From Bacillota bacterium (GTDB taxonomy: Bacteria > Bacillota > Clostridia > Oscillospirales > Oscillospiraceae): DNA of 63,606 nt. A program made the translations under genes and the position numbers. A model generated the notes under the pieces. The model was not told the origin of the DNA and made no database searches. It was given only the letters and a program-made list of their open reading frames with translations. Below, piece after piece: positions 27,222 to 35,304 of the stretch; the first letter of the stretch is position 1, and every line of letters starts with the position of its first letter. The stretch is taken from NCBI GenBank assembly GCA_021770445.1, contig JAETQY010000019.1, positions 1-63,606 of the forward strand. The letters run 5' to 3'.

Positions 27222-27237
27222 AGTCAGGGGTGATTCT

Positions 27238-27408
27238 ATGCCGGATTACAAAGAGATGTACCTGACCATGGTCAGAGCCAGCGAGGACGCGATAAGCTGC
27301 CTGACTGCTGCGCAGAAGAAATGTGAGGAGTTGTACATTTCCTCGCCGGAGCCTGAACTGACAGTTCTTACCCCGGATTTCCAGAGGGATACTAAAAAGG
27401 ACAGCTGA
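27238..27408 (+). CDS. Small helical protein paired with an XRE repressor
   Basis: 56 aa, ATG 27238 behind AGGGGTGA. The start MPDYKEMYLTMVRASEDAIS and the amphipathic LTAAQKKCEELYIS resemble the short YKEMY-type proteins encoded next to phage-like repressors in Firmicutes. The function is unknown. Its 3' end forms part of the terminator hairpin. Confidence 0.7.
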   Translation: MPDYKEMYLTMVRASEDAISCLTAAQKKCEELYISSPEPELTVLTPDFQRDTKKDS

Positions 27409-27426
27409 AAAGCCGTCCTTTTTAGT
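27391..27426 (+). terminator. Terminator overlapping the end of the small protein gene
   Basis: ACTAAAAAGGAC...GTCCTTTTTAGT, 12 bp plus an inner GC pair. The stop codon lies in the loop, and A and T tracts allow use in both directions. Confidence 0.85.
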
Positions 27427-27485
27427 TTACAACCACCTTTCGCTATGGTAAAATGAGGGGACTTGAAAAAAGGAGCGTTTTTGCC

Positions 27486-28061
27486 GTGGCCTACAACTTT
27501 TTCCCCATGATCTCCCGGATGCGGTACATCAACCGCTGGGGGCTGATGCGCAACACCCGCCTGGAGAACATCCAGGAGCACTCCCACCAGGTGGCCGTGC
27601 TGGCCCACGCCCTGGCCGTCATTGAGAATCGGTATTTCGACGGGCAGATCGACCCCGGCGTGGTGGCGGTGGCCGCTTTGTACCACGATGCCAGCGAGAT
27701 CCTCACCGGCGACATGCCCACCCCCATTAAATACGACAACCCGGACATTCAGAACGCCTACAAGGCGGTGGAGTCGGTGGCGGAGAAAAAGCTGCTGTCC
27801 ATGCTCCCTCCCGACCTGCGCCCCGACTTCGAGGAGGCGGTCACCATCCCCGACCCCCAGGTCCACGCCATTGTCAAGGCGGCGGACAAGCTGTCCGCTT
27901 ACCTCAAGTGCGTGGAGGAGCTGAAGGCGGGCAACACCGAGTTTAAAAAGGCCAGGGAGCAGACCTACGCCGCCCTGTGCAGCAATCCCAGCCCCGCCCT
28001 GAGATACTTCATGGATCACTTCCTGGACGGCTTCGAGCTGACCCTGGACGAGTTGAATTAG
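27486..28061 (+). CDS. HD-domain 5'-deoxynucleotidase (YfbR type)
   Basis: 191 aa from GTG 27486, which follows AAAGGAG; an in-frame ATG at 27453 precedes the SD. It dephosphorylates dNMPs. Metal ligands are visible in ENIQEHSHQVAVLAHAL and LYHDASEILTGDMPTPIKY, with a later VKAADKLSAYLKC. Promoter TTTACA, 17 bases, TAAAAT at 27426-27454. It is the first gene of a probable operon with the ACT and UPF0210 genes (14-base gaps). Confidence 0.92.
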   Translation: MAYNFFPMISRMRYINRWGLMRNTRLENIQEHSHQVAVLAHALAVIENRYFDGQIDPGVVAVAALYHDASEILTGDMPTPIKYDNPDIQNAYKAVESVAEKKLLSMLPPDLRPDFEEAVTIPDPQVHAIVKAADKLSAYLKCVEELKAGNTEFKKAREQTYAALCSNPSPALRYFMDHFLDGFELTLDELN

Positions 28062-28075
28062 AAAGGAACATTATT

Positions 28076-28345
28076 ATGAAAGCCATTGTAACTGTCATCG
28101 GCAAGGACCGGGTGGGCATCACCGCCGCGGTGTGCTCCCTGCTGGCCCAGCACAACATCAACATCCTGGACATCACCCAGACCGTCTTGCAGGAGTTTTT
28201 CACCATGGTCATGCTGGTGGACACCTCCGCCTGTGAGAAGTCCATCGGCGACCTGACCGACATCCTCTCCCAGGCCGGAGAGAAGGAGGGCCTGTCCATC
28301 CGCATCCAAAGAGAAGATATCTTCAACGCCATGCATCGGATTTAA
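28076..28345 (+). CDS. ACT-domain protein
   Basis: 89 aa, one ACT domain: MKAIVTVIGKDRVGITAAVC, NINILDITQTVLQEFFTMVM. The ACT fold binds amino acids as a dimer. This stand-alone type is nearly always followed by a UPF0210/PFL gene, as it is here with a 12-base gap, suggesting a regulatory subunit for that protein. Confidence 0.93.
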   Translation: MKAIVTVIGKDRVGITAAVCSLLAQHNINILDITQTVLQEFFTMVMLVDTSACEKSIGDLTDILSQAGEKEGLSIRIQREDIFNAMHRI

Positions 28346-28357
28346 GTGGAGGTAACT

Positions 28358-29716
28358 ATGCTCAACCAACACGAGATCATGCAGACCATCCAGATGATCG
28401 ACCAGCAGCATCTGGACGTGCGCACCATCACCATGGGCATCTCCCTGCTGTCCTGCGCCCACAGTGACGTGAAAACCGCCTGTGACAAGGTGTACGACAA
28501 AATTACAAAATATGCCGAAAATCTGGTGGCCACCGGCCAGGCCATCGAGAAGGAGTTCGGTATCCCCATTGTCAACAAGCGCATTTCTGTGACCCCCATC
28601 GCCCTGGTGGCCGCCGCGGCGGAGACGGACAGCTATGTCCCCTTTGCTCAGGCACTGGACCGGGCGGCCAAGACGACAGGGGTGAACTTCATCGGCGGCT
28701 TCTCCGCCCTGGTGCAGAAGGGGATGACAGTTGCCGACCGCATCCTCATCCGCTCCATCCCCGAGGCCCTGGCCACCACCGATATCGTGTGCGGCAGCGT
28801 CAACGTGGGCTCCACCAAGGCGGGCATCGACATGGACGCGGTGGCCCTCATGGGTCGCACCGTCAAGGAGCTGGCGGAGCGGACCGCCGACAAGGGGGGC
28901 TTCGGCTGCGCCAAGCTGGTGGTGTTCTGCAACGCGGTGGAGGACAACCCCTTTATGGCGGGGGCCTTCCACGGGGTGGGCGAGCCGGAAAAGGTCATCA
29001 ACGTGGGAGTCTCCGGCCCCGGGGTGGTGTACCACGCCCTCCAGGACGTGAAGGGCCAGCCCTTCGACGTGGTGGCCGAGACGGTGAAAAAGACCGCCTT
29101 CCGTATCACCCGCATGGGCCAGCTGGTGGCCCAGGAGGCCAGCCGCCGGCTGGACACCCCCTTCGGCATTGTGGACTTATCTTTGGCCCCCACCCCCGCC
29201 GTGGGGGACAGCGTGGCCCGGATTCTGGAGGAGATGGGTCTGGAGGTGTGCGGCACCCACGGCACCACCGCCGCCCTGGCCCTGCTCAACGACGCGGTGA
29301 AGAAGGGGGGCGTGATGGCCTCCTCCCATGTGGGCGGGCTGTCGGGGGCCTTCATCCCGGTGAGCGAGGACGAGGGCATGATCGCCGCGGCCGCCTCCGG
29401 GGCCCTCACCCTGGACAAGCTGGAGGCCATGACCTGCGTGTGCTCCGTGGGCCTGGACATGATTGCCGTCCCCGGCGACACCCCCGCCGAGACCATCTCC
29501 GCCATCATCGCCGACGAGGCGGCCATCGGCATGGTCAACTCCAAGACCACCGCCGTGCGCATCATCCCCGCCCCCGGCTGCACTGTGGGGGACACGGTGG
29601 AGTTCGGCGGTCTGCTGGGCTCCGCCCCGGTCCAGCCGGTCCATCCCTTCTTGGCCAAGGACTTTGTGGCCCGGGGGGGCCGCATCCCCGCCCCTATGCA
29701 GAGCCTGAAAAACTGA
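28358..29716 (+). CDS. UPF0210/PFL-family protein
   Basis: 452 aa from ATG 28358, behind GGAGG. Full-length match to the UPF0210 (DUF711) family: [18 protein letters not shown] near the N-terminus, [61 protein letters not shown], and [16 protein letters not shown] at the end. The fold is related to the glycyl-radical enzyme barrel, but no radical site is evident. The biochemical role is unknown. The conserved pairing with the ACT gene argues for an amino-acid-responsive enzyme. Confidence 0.94.
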   Translation: MLNQHEIMQTIQMIDQQHLDVRTITMGISLLSCAHSDVKTACDKVYDKITKYAENLVATGQAIEKEFGIPIVNKRISVTPIALVAAAAETDSYVPFAQALDRAAKTTGVNFIGGFSALVQKGMTVADRILIRSIPEALATTDIVCGSVNVGSTKAGIDMDAVALMGRTVKELAERTADKGGFGCAKLVVFCNAVEDNPFMAGAFHGVGEPEKVINVGVSGPGVVYHALQDVKGQPFDVVAETVKKTAFRITRMGQLVAQEASRRLDTPFGIVDLSLAPTPAVGDSVARILEEMGLEVCGTHGTTAALALLNDAVKKGGVMASSHVGGLSGAFIPVSEDEGMIAAAASGALTLDKLEAMTCVCSVGLDMIAVPGDTPAETISAIIADEAAIGMVNSKTTAVRIIPAPGCTVGDTVEFGGLLGSAPVQPVHPFLAKDFVARGGRIPAPMQSLKN

Positions 29717-29727
29717 ATTTTTTGGTA

Positions 29728-29760
29728 TGGAGCCGTCCTGAGAGGACGGCCCCATTTTTT
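29728..29760 (+). terminator. Terminator after the UPF0210 gene
   Basis: 8-11 bp stem with GCCGTCCT / AGGACGGC core, loop GAG, then ATTTTTT. Confidence 0.85.
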
Positions 29761-29851
29761 CCCATCAAAAAGCTGTTGAGTTGGCCCCTCTTTTCGTGCT
29801 ATACTGGCAAAGTACGACATTCCGCCCACGATCAAGAGAGCGAGGAACACC

Positions 29852-31291
29852 ATGATATTTAAAACCCGCAAGACCCTGGCGGCCGGGCTGACCGCTCTGG
29901 CCCTGACCCTGAGCCTCACCCCCGTCTCCGCCAACAAGACTACATACTTGGACGTAAACGACGAGATCTGGTACTCCACCCCCATCGCCTTCTGCCAGCA
30001 GCACGGGCTGATGGACGGCGTGGCCGCCGGGGAATTTCAGCCGAAAGAGCCCCTGACCCGGGCGGCCCTGGCGGAGTCCCTCTACCGCCTGGCCGGCTCA
30101 CCCGCCCCGGAGGAGGAGGGGGAGCAGGAGACCCCGGCCGCCTCTTCTGCGCCGGAGGAGACCTTCTCGGATGTCACGGCCGACCACCCCAACTTCAACG
30201 CCATCACCTGGGCAAAGAGCAGCGGCGCGGTGAGCGGCTACCCGGACGGCACCTTCCGCCCGGAGAACCCCATCACCCGGGAGGAGGTGGCCGTCCTCCT
30301 CTGGAACGGCCAGGGCAGGCCGGAGGCGGCCGGGTCCGCGGACTGCATTGACCGGGATAGCATCTCCCCCTGGGCGCTGGAGGCCGTGGACTGGGCTTAC
30401 GGGGAGCGGCTGCTGTCGGGCAACTCAGACGGCAGCTTTGCCCCTCGGAACAACATCACCCGGGGCGAGGGGGCCACGGTGGTGATGCGGTGCGGGAAGG
30501 TGTACTACGGCCTGACCTACGGCTACCCCCTGCCTGAGCCTCGGGAGGTGCCCGCCAACTCCTATGACAACGAGCGCTACCTCCTGGATGAGAACGGCTA
30601 TCTCTCCTACCAGGGGGGCTGGTATGCCAGGGGGGTGGACGTCTCCGCCCACCAGAAGGAGATCGACTGGAGCCGGGTGGCCGCCACAGGGATGAGCTTT
30701 GCCATGATCCGGGCCGGCTACCGGGGCTATACCCTGGGGACCATCACCAAGGACGAGTACTTCGACGCCAATATGTCCGGAGCCCTGGCCAACGGCATGG
30801 ACGTGGGGGTCTACTTCTTCTCCCAGGCCCTCACTCCCGCCGAGGCGGAGGAGGAGGCCCACGTCCTACTGGAGTGGATCAAGGACTACAAGGTCACATA
30901 CCCTATCGTTTTTGACTGGGAGGAGCAGGATAAGGAGAACTCCCGCACCCGGAACACCGACGGCAACACCGTCACCGCCTGCGCCCTGGCCTTCTGCAAG
31001 GTGATCAAGGAGGCGGGCTACACCCCCATGACCTACGGTAGCCCCCGGAAGATTTACGAGGGCGGCTTGGCCCTGGAGTACTTAGGGGACTACCCCGCCT
31101 TCTGGCTGGCCCACTACACCAAGGAGACCGCCCCCACCAGCTTCCGCTATCACTATGATATCTGGCAGTACTCCAGCACCGGCCGGGTGGACGGTATCAC
31201 TGGCAACGTGGACCTGAACATCGCCCTGACCAACTACTCCCCCAACTCCTCCCAGCTGCCCCCCGACTGGTGGAAATATCCCCCGGTTTAA
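29852..31291 (+). CDS. Secreted SLH-domain GH25 lysozyme
   Basis: 479 aa. A signal peptide (basic head, about 18 hydrophobic residues, PVSAN cleavage region) is followed by three S-layer homology motifs (about 32-215; FRPENPITREEVAVLLW is typical), with an acidic Pro/Glu linker between motifs 1 and 2. The GH25 muramidase domain (about 265-465) has GVDVSAHQKEIDW and YPIVFDWEEQ with the catalytic acids, and DIWQYSSTGRVDGI...VDLN at the end. The SLH motifs should hold it on secondary wall polymer, so it probably remodels its own cell wall. Promoter TTGAGT, 18 bases, TATACT at 29776-29805. Confidence 0.93.
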   Translation: MIFKTRKTLAAGLTALALTLSLTPVSANKTTYLDVNDEIWYSTPIAFCQQHGLMDGVAAGEFQPKEPLTRAALAESLYRLAGSPAPEEEGEQETPAASSAPEETFSDVTADHPNFNAITWAKSSGAVSGYPDGTFRPENPITREEVAVLLWNGQGRPEAAGSADCIDRDSISPWALEAVDWAYGERLLSGNSDGSFAPRNNITRGEGATVVMRCGKVYYGLTYGYPLPEPREVPANSYDNERYLLDENGYLSYQGGWYARGVDVSAHQKEIDWSRVAATGMSFAMIRAGYRGYTLGTITKDEYFDANMSGALANGMDVGVYFFSQALTPAEAEEEAHVLLEWIKDYKVTYPIVFDWEEQDKENSRTRNTDGNTVTACALAFCKVIKEAGYTPMTYGSPRKIYEGGLALEYLGDYPAFWLAHYTKETAPTSFRYHYDIWQYSSTGRVDGITGNVDLNIALTNYSPNSSQLPPDWWKYPPV

Positions 31292-31296
31292 GGGGT

Positions 31297-31315
31297 TTGC
31301 AACCATTGGTTGCGG
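31297..31315. promoter_or_regulatory. Inverted repeat matching the TetR-linked operator
   Basis: TTGCAACCATTGGTTGCGG contains GCAAC-N5-GTTGC, the same word and spacing as the perfect palindrome before the TetR gene at 35266-35284. It sits between the lysozyme gene and the XRE gene at 31392, so the TetR protein may act here too. Confidence 0.45.
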
Positions 31316-31391
31316 AAAGTTCCAGCCCTTCCTGGTGGACCGCAACCGCCTTTTCTGCTAGGCTGGACCTATCAGAGAGGAGGTAATGTAT

Positions 31392-32051
31392 ATGAAACTC
31401 AACGAAAAGATCGCATATTACCGCCGGGACAAAAAGCTGTCCCAGGAGGAGCTGGCCGCCCGGGTGGGGGTGTCCCGCCAGGCGGTGAGCAAGTGGGAGC
31501 TGGGAGAGGCGGCCCCGGACATCGGCAAGCTGCTGGCTCTGGCCAAGACCTTCGGGGTCACCACTGACCACCTGCTGGACGAGGAGGCGGAGCCGGAGCG
31601 CGCCGCACCCCCGGAGCCGCCCCGGGAGGACCCGGTCCCTCCGCCCCCGCCCCAGTCCGCCCTGGGGTCCAACCTCCCCGGCTTCATCGGGAAGATGGTC
31701 CGCCGGTGGGGCTGGCTGGCCGGAATTTACCTGGCCCTCCAGGGCCTGGGGGTGACGCTGGTGGGCGCTCTGGCCCGCTGGGGCTTCGGGAGCATGTTCC
31801 GCACCTCTAACCAGATGATGAGCGGCTTTGGCGGATTCGGCATGGGCGGCGGCTGGACCTACAGCGGCCCGCCGGAGCTGGAGGGGGCCGTGATGGACGC
31901 CCTGGGCGTCGCACAGGCATCCCCTCTCTCTGGCGTCGAGGGCTTCTTCCTGGGCTTTTCCACCCTCATTCTGGTGGTCGGCCTTGTGATGGTTGTGGGC
32001 GGGCTGATCCTGGCCTATGTGCTGTGGAAACGGGGCAAAAAGGGGGAGTAA
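31392..32051 (+). CDS. XRE-family regulator with C-terminal membrane segments
   Basis: 219 aa; ATG 31392 is preferred over ATG 31386 because AGGAGG is 10 bases upstream. An N-terminal HTH (KLSQEELAARVGVSRQAVSK) is followed by a Pro-rich linker (about 70-95) and two hydrophobic segments (about 108-130 and 185-210). It is one of four HTH-membrane proteins in a 4-kb nest. These proteins tether a DNA-binding head to the membrane and may sense envelope state. No target is evident. Confidence 0.85.
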   Translation: MKLNEKIAYYRRDKKLSQEELAARVGVSRQAVSKWELGEAAPDIGKLLALAKTFGVTTDHLLDEEAEPERAAPPEPPREDPVPPPPPQSALGSNLPGFIGKMVRRWGWLAGIYLALQGLGVTLVGALARWGFGSMFRTSNQMMSGFGGFGMGGGWTYSGPPELEGAVMDALGVAQASPLSGVEGFFLGFSTLILVVGLVMVVGGLILAYVLWKRGKKGE

Positions 32052-32169
32052 CCCCCTCCGCAACCGGAAATTGACAGAAAAATCTTTAAACGCAACAGAA
32101 AATCGGTGGAGTTGCGGGCGGTGTTCGGGTATGCTGAGACCATCCTGAAACCGAGGAGGTACATGAAAA

Positions 32170-33066
32170 ATGGCATTTTCCGACAACCTGCAATTTCTCC
32201 GCACCCGGCAGGGCCAGACCCAGGAGCAGCTGGCCGAGGCGCTGGAGGTCACCCGTCAGAGTGTGAGCAAATGGGAAGGCGCCCAGAGCTACCCCGAGAT
32301 GGACACCCTCCTGCGCATCTGCGACCTGTACCACGTGGACCTGGATACCCTCATGCGGGGCAGCGTGGAGGACAGTCTGGTGGAGGACACCGCCCAATAC
32401 GACAGCTTTATGAACCGCTTCTCCAAACGCATGGCCTTTGCCATCGGGGGGATCATCGCCGGGGTGGGCCTGTGCGGCCTGCTGGAGGCCAGGGGGGTCT
32501 CCCAGTATTTGATCGGGGCCTTTCTGCTGCTGGTGGTGGCGGTGTGCGTAGTGGTGATCGTGGCCAGCAGCCTGCAAAACGAAAACTTCCGCAAGGCCTA
32601 CCCCACCATCGCCGACTTCTACACCGAGCAGGAAAAACAGGTCTTCCGGCAGAAATTTGTCTGGTTCATCGCCGGGGGCGTGGGGGCCATCCTCTTTGAC
32701 GTGGCCCTGTTGCTGCTGTTTTTCTCCAAATTTCCCGAGGAGGAGCCCTTTGAGTCCTACGCCATATCCGTTTTTCTGCTGATTGTGGCCGGGGCGGTGA
32801 CCGCGTTCGTCTACGCCGGCATCCAGGAGGAGAAGTACAAGATCGACGAGTACAACCGGGACAACAACCCCACTCCAGAGGTCAAAAAACGTATGGGTCT
32901 GATTACCACCATCTGCGCCGCCCTGATGACACTGGTGACCGCCCTCTATGTGGGCCTGGGGCTGGCTCTGGATCTGTGGCGCACCGCATGGTGGGTGTTC
33001 GCTGTGGGCGGCATCCTTTGCGCCGTTGTCTATATCGTGCTGGACCCCTATCGAAACGAGGACTGA
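32170..33066 (+). CDS. XRE-family regulator with polytopic membrane domain
   Basis: 298 aa from ATG 32170, behind GAGGAGG. HTH LEVTRQSVSKWEGAQSYPEM lies in the first 65 residues. About six hydrophobic segments follow: a pair at 95-145, two at 165-225 and a pair at 250-290. Same class as its neighbour, but with a larger membrane part. It ends just before the strong promoter of the type III toxin-antitoxin locus. Confidence 0.85.
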   Translation: MAFSDNLQFLRTRQGQTQEQLAEALEVTRQSVSKWEGAQSYPEMDTLLRICDLYHVDLDTLMRGSVEDSLVEDTAQYDSFMNRFSKRMAFAIGGIIAGVGLCGLLEARGVSQYLIGAFLLLVVAVCVVVIVASSLQNENFRKAYPTIADFYTEQEKQVFRQKFVWFIAGGVGAILFDVALLLLFFSKFPEEEPFESYAISVFLLIVAGAVTAFVYAGIQEEKYKIDEYNRDNNPTPEVKKRMGLITTICAALMTLVTALYVGLGLALDLWRTAWWVFAVGGILCAVVYIVLDPYRNED

Positions 33067-33102
33067 GCATACTTACCCTATACGAAGAAAGGGAAATTCA
33101 TA

Positions 33103-33131
33103 TTGACATATTTCTGAACTGGGGCTATAAT
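33103..33131 (+). promoter_or_regulatory. Consensus promoter of the type III toxin-antitoxin locus
   Basis: TTGACA, 17 bases, TATAAT, a perfect sigma-A promoter. Transcription should begin near 33138 and run through the repeat RNA to the terminator. A fraction would read on into the toxin gene. Confidence 0.9.
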
Positions 33132-33137
33132 AATAAG

Positions 33138-33300
33138 TGGTAAGGGTGGTTTCCGCATGAGACGAGTGACGGTTCTGACTCGTCGGTAAAATAAAAATTG
33201 ACCGAGCGAAGATGTTGAGTGACGGTTCTGACTCAACGGTAAAATAAAAATTGACCGAAAGAAGCCATCCGGCGGGGAGGGGATCGCCCTCCCCGCTTTT
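33138..33300 (+). ncRNA. Tandem-repeat RNA antitoxin of a type III toxin-antitoxin system (CptI/TenpI-like)
   Basis: Two direct repeats of 53 bases start at 33161 and 33214. Each has a 7-bp stem with the identical loop GACGGTTCTG, then CGGTAAAATAAAAATTGACCG, which can close a second short stem, and GAAG. The first stems are GACGAGT/ACTCGTC and GTTGAGT/ACTCAAC, so two base pairs change in a compensatory manner. A perfect 10-bp terminator stem follows (GCGGGGAGGG/CCCTCCCCGC, 33272-33296, TTTT). Promoter, short tandem repeats, terminator, then toxin is the defining type III layout; each repeat would be cut out by the toxin and bind it. Confidence 0.85.
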
Positions 33301-33320
33301 CCTTTACATTGGAGTGTCGA

Positions 33321-33812
33321 ATGATGGAATATGCAGCAGAGATATATAATCTGTCCCCCCAATTTTTTGTGGATTATCCTCACAGCCAGTATCCGGAGAT
33401 AGCGGTGAAGAATGGACGCCCCTATTCCTGCCTGTTAATTGAATACCTGGACGATTTGTTTATCTGTATCCCGTTCCGTTCCCATGTCCGGCATCCATAT
33501 GCCTATCACTTCAAAAACTCTGTCAGGTCAAAGCGCGGCCAATCTGGCCTTGATTATACCAAGTCCATTTTGATTAAAAATAATGCGTATTTGGATAGCG
33601 TCACTCCCGCAGTTGTGGATCAGGATGAATATAAGGAAACGATGTTAAATTTACCCCGTATCGTCGGGGAGGTATTTGACTATATCTCCGACTATAAGGA
33701 TGACCTGAACGCAGTCCGGAAACTCCACCCCAAAGAGTGGCAGCGCCGGTACGGCCGGTCTACGTTGCCCTACTTTGAAAGCTTTTTGCGGGATGCGGCG
33801 TCACAGAGATAA
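33321..33812 (+). CDS. Type III toxin-antitoxin endoribonuclease toxin (CptN/TenpN/ToxN-like)
   Basis: 163 aa from ATG 33321 (GGAG 6 bases upstream; ATG 33324 is the alternative). It starts 24 bases after the antitoxin terminator stem. Features fit the ToxN-fold endoRNases: LSPQFFVDYPHSQYPEI, the beta core YSCLLIEYLDDLFICIPFRS, a basic RSKRGQSGLDYTKSILIKN with a K-S/T motif, and C-terminal helices (LNLPRIVGEVFDYISDY). Expression would depend on leak-through of the terminator. The CptIN family of gut Clostridia is the best guess; family placement between CptN and TenpN needs alignment. Its AT-richer codon use suggests transfer. Confidence 0.85.
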   Translation: MMEYAAEIYNLSPQFFVDYPHSQYPEIAVKNGRPYSCLLIEYLDDLFICIPFRSHVRHPYAYHFKNSVRSKRGQSGLDYTKSILIKNNAYLDSVTPAVVDQDEYKETMLNLPRIVGEVFDYISDYKDDLNAVRKLHPKEWQRRYGRSTLPYFESFLRDAASQR

Positions 33813-33817
33813 TGATT

Positions 33818-33850
33818 GGCCCTCCGAGCAGCTGCTCGGAGGGCCTTCTT
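33818..33850. terminator. Terminator after the type III toxin
   Basis: 13-bp perfect stem GGCCCTCCGAGCA / TGCTCGGAGGGCC with loop GC and TTCTT. It also borders the converging pseudogene. Confidence 0.85.
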
Positions 33851-34531
33851 AGCCGTCCTTTCTCCATTTTTTCCACGTTTCTCTCCATGTCTTGCCGCAG
33901 GTATAGCCGGTGTAAACGATGAGCGCCAGGGTCAGCGATCCCCGGACAATGCCAACAATACCGCCGAAAAGAAGGCTGGAATTGTCATGACTGGCGGCAT
34001 AGCTGGAGTAATGGGGGTCCTGCAATTTGAAGTAATAATACAGATCCCCCAGGCCATCCACTAACCCCCATGCCGTCTGCTCCGGTCTGACGAATACGAA
34101 GCTCAGGGCCATCAGGACCCAGCACAGGGTCAGCCAGGGGCGCTTTTTTGCAGGGGCAGGCTGAGGAGAAACAGAGGCGCTATCTCATAATAAACCAGCA
34201 CATAATGCTCCGTGATCAGGCCTATCATCGTATATACCGCGTCCGTGATCGCCATAATCATACCCAGCTTCTAGACGGGGGACAGCTCCCATTTCCTTTT
34301 CTGCTCCACATAGACCACCTGGGTCCGGGGAGCCTCCCCGGACCGGACCAGCTCATCCACGCCCACCCCAAACAGGTCGGCCAGCTTGATGATCTTGTCC
34401 AGGTCGGGGGTAGACTGGCCCGTCTCCCACTTGCTCACGCTCTGCCGGGACACCTCCAGCTTCTCCGCCAGGTCGTCCTGGGACATGTCCCGCGCGGTCC
34501 GCAGGGACAATATCTTTTCTCCCAATGTCAC
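33849..34531 (-). pseudogene. Broken paralogue of the adjacent XRE-membrane regulator
   Basis: The GTG start at 34531 overlaps the stop of the intact paralogue. The HTH half (to 34271, MTLGEKILSLRTARDMSQDD) is nearly identical to it, then an in-frame TAG replaces the CAG of LSPVQKLG. Reading on, KLGMIMA continues into membrane segments until a frame change near 34150 within an A-run, and the last 87 codons (MALSFVFVRPEQTAW...KWRKDG) are in another frame. This is one nonsense and one frameshift lesion in a tandem duplicate. The truncated 86-aa HTH could still bind the same operator. Confidence 0.8.
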
Positions 34532-35190
34532 AGGTCTGCCTCCCTCTTTCTAGCTTTCCACGCTCTCCAGGTGAAAAAGATCAGCGTCAGAGTCACCAGG
34601 CCCCGTACAATGCCGACGGCGATACTAAGGACATAGGCGCGGCCTCTTATCCCCGGTATGGTGAGATAAGCATACAGCCGCCGCAGTCCGCCAATCAGTC
34701 CCCAGGGGCATATGCTGAAATAAGGGTTTAAGATCAGACAGCTCAGCGCCACCGCCAGCCAGCCCATGATGAGCCAGGGGTGCTTCTTGGCAAGCAGCAG
34801 AGGCAGGCCCAGGATGACCAGAGCCAGGGCCGCCCAGATCAGCAAGGGGGCGCCCATCAGTCCGATGACGGCCAGGGCCGCGCCTGAGACCTCCATAATA
34901 ATGCCCAGCTTCTGGACGGGGGACAGCGCCTGCTTTTGCTCCCGTTCCACATAGATGACCTGGGGCTGGGGCGGCTCCGGGGGCTGGGGACGCTCCCCCT
35001 CCCGGACCAACTCGTCCACATTCACGCCGAACAGGTCGGCCAGCCTGATGATCTTGTCCAGGTCGGGGGTGGACTGGCCCGTCTCCCACTTGCTTACGCT
35101 CTGCCGGGACACCTCCAGCTTCTCCGCCAGGTCGTCCTGGGACATGTCCCGCGCCGTGCGCAGGGACAGTATCTTTTCTCCCAATGTCAT
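34528..35190 (-). CDS. XRE-family regulator with membrane domain (intact paralogue)
   Basis: 220 aa from ATG 35190, behind AGGAGG. The HTH is SQDDLAEKLEVSRQSVSKWE. A Pro-rich linker (PQPPEPPQPQ) follows, then about five hydrophobic segments from residue 110 on. Minus-strand promoter TTGATT (35245-35240), 16 bases, TATAAT (35223-35218). It ends by a 4-base overlap with its decayed duplicate, showing a recent tandem duplication. Confidence 0.86.
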   Translation of the reverse strand: MTLGEKILSLRTARDMSQDDLAEKLEVSRQSVSKWETGQSTPDLDKIIRLADLFGVNVDELVREGERPQPPEPPQPQVIYVEREQKQALSPVQKLGIIMEVSGAALAVIGLMGAPLLIWAALALVILGLPLLLAKKHPWLIMGWLAVALSCLILNPYFSICPWGLIGGLRRLYAYLTIPGIRGRAYVLSIAVGIVRGLVTLTLIFFTWRAWKARKREADL

Positions 35191-35217
35191 GTCTTGACCT
35201 CCTCTTGATTTTCTTTT

Positions 35218-35245
35218 ATTATAGAGAAAACGGGGCAAAAATCAA
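35218..35245 (-). promoter_or_regulatory. Promoter of the XRE-membrane gene pair
   Basis: TTGATT, 16 bases, TATAAT on the minus strand, divergent from the TetR gene. Confidence 0.7.
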
Positions 35246-35265
35246 TCAAGTCGCCTTGGAAATTG

Positions 35266-35284
35266 CCGCAACTGACAGTTGCGG
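35266..35284. promoter_or_regulatory. Perfect 19-bp palindrome before the TetR gene
   Basis: CCGCAACTGACAGTTGCGG, arms of 8 bp around GAC, 20 bases ahead of the TetR start. It is the likely auto-operator. A similar element lies at 31297-31315. Confidence 0.7.
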
Positions 35285-35304
35285 AGGGGGCTGGAGGGGT
35301 AAAA

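Noticed and set aside
26934..27426. Intact prophage
   Set aside because: Only the repressor and one small gene are present; flanks are housekeeping genes with no integrase or structural genes.
33161..33237. Mini-ykkC (guanidine-II) riboswitch or leader peptide MRRVTVLTRR
   Set aside because: The two hairpins do not have ACGR tetraloops closed directly by the stems, and the following gene is a ToxN-like protein, not an exporter. The tandem repeat plus terminator plus toxin layout explains everything.
33161..33266. CRISPR array
   Set aside because: Only two repeats, no spacer diversity and no cas genes; the internal stems covary.
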